A DNA stretch of 64,000 bases from Macrocystis pyrifera (lineage: Eukaryota > Sar > Phaeophyceae > Laminariales > Laminariaceae): contig JASSKH010000021.1 of NCBI GenBank assembly GCA_031763025.1, positions 6,838,611 through 6,902,610 on the forward strand. The letters are read 5' to 3'. Numbering within the stretch: the first letter of the stretch is position 1; every line of letters starts with the position of its first letter. Below are positions 63,711-64,000 of this stretch, piece by piece. The position numbers and the translations under genes were made by a program. The notes under the pieces are model-generated. The model was given only the letters and a program-made list of their open reading frames with translations. It did not search any database and had not been told where the DNA came from.

Positions 63711-63957
63711 ATCGTTCCAGCAGCGACGGTTACAAGTTGTGGAGGGTTGCGTAAATCTTTGCAGGCGTTATTCTGAATTCTGCCGTGTGTTTATGAGGGG
63801 AGTTTGAGCACTCCGTTCTCTGCTCCGTTCTCTGCTCCGAGCTACGAGCTAGTCTCCGCTCTCTCCCCCCTCCTCTGTCCTCTAATACAACGACTATAAA
63901 TAATCTCATCAGACCACGTGGTGGTCAGGGCATCCAGGCTTGGAGTCTATGAACACA
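63711..63957 (-). repeat. Copia 3 5' LTR and leader, minus orientation
   Basis: On the minus strand: GACTCCAAGCCTGGATGCCC, ATTATTTATAGTCGTTG (TATA-like), CGGAGCAGAGAACGGAGCAG, CCTCATAAACACACGG, and the leader ACTTGTAACCGTCGCTGCTG running into gag. The outer edge near 63957 is set by loss of similarity to the copy at 59954. Confidence 0.78.
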
Positions 63958-64000
63958 CTAGTACTTGAACGTTTGAGGTCTGGTACCAGAAGCCCACGAT
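63958..64000. other. Window end, flank of copia 3
   Basis: No feature; TGGTACCAGA at 63980. Confidence 0.4.

Noticed and set aside
1-64000. tRNA, rRNA or spliceosomal RNA genes
   Set aside because: I looked for tRNA B-box-like GGTTCGAATC words in cloverleaf context and for conserved rRNA words and found none I could support by eye; a covariance-model scan would be decisive.

Overview
This is a eukaryotic, repeat-dominated window. It has no operons, no ribosome-binding-site context and no rRNA or tRNA that I could recognise. Spliced coding exons, Ty1/copia, DIRS-like and LINE retroelements, many small inverted-repeat elements, long poly-C/poly-G tracts and a CCCTAA-type telomeric motif together suggest a stramenopile, most likely a brown alga. 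That assignment is inference from the element types and from my memory of similar LINE and DIRS proteins; it was not checked against a database.

Layout. 0.8-7.4 kb holds the only host gene I can recognise: a minus-strand, multi-exon mTERF-family gene (organellar nucleic-acid-binding helical repeats). Its introns are loaded with a 5'-truncated LINE and SINE-like repeats. 9.2-10.1 kb is a cluster of LINE/SINE 3' ends and a 66-base poly-C tract. 10.5-28.1 kb is a mosaic of short non-autonomous elements: a TA-flanked family of about 105 bp, a palindromic family of about 95 bp, two longer terminal-inverted-repeat families, a 400-bp foldback, a 460-bp ATGT microsatellite and several minisatellites. 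One unrecognised open reading frame of about 200 codons lies at 27 kb. 29.5-31.1 kb is a second LINE/SINE cluster. 34.1-37.6 kb is a 5'-truncated Ty1/copia element. 39.57-46.80 kb is a complete copia element with both LTRs and an internal inversion. 49.98-51.31 kb looks like a TRIM (two LTR-like repeats around a tiny interior). 51.6-57.4 kb is a degenerate DIRS/Ngaro-type tyrosine-recombinase retrotransposon. 59.95-63.96 kb is a copia deletion derivative bounded by inverted LTR copies. Its RNase H is split by a hAT-like element that carries telomeric repeats.

How the parts relate. All large elements look defective (stops, frameshifts, lost catalytic residues, inversion, internal deletion). 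The small elements are non-autonomous and must have been moved by enzymes encoded elsewhere. The most informative signals are (i) a LINE and a SINE-like repeat that share the same 3' end, ATGAGTAC followed by a C-rich tail; (ii) nested insertions that give a relative age order; and (iii) the telomere-repeat-bearing element with a clear target-site duplication in a copia RNase H domain.
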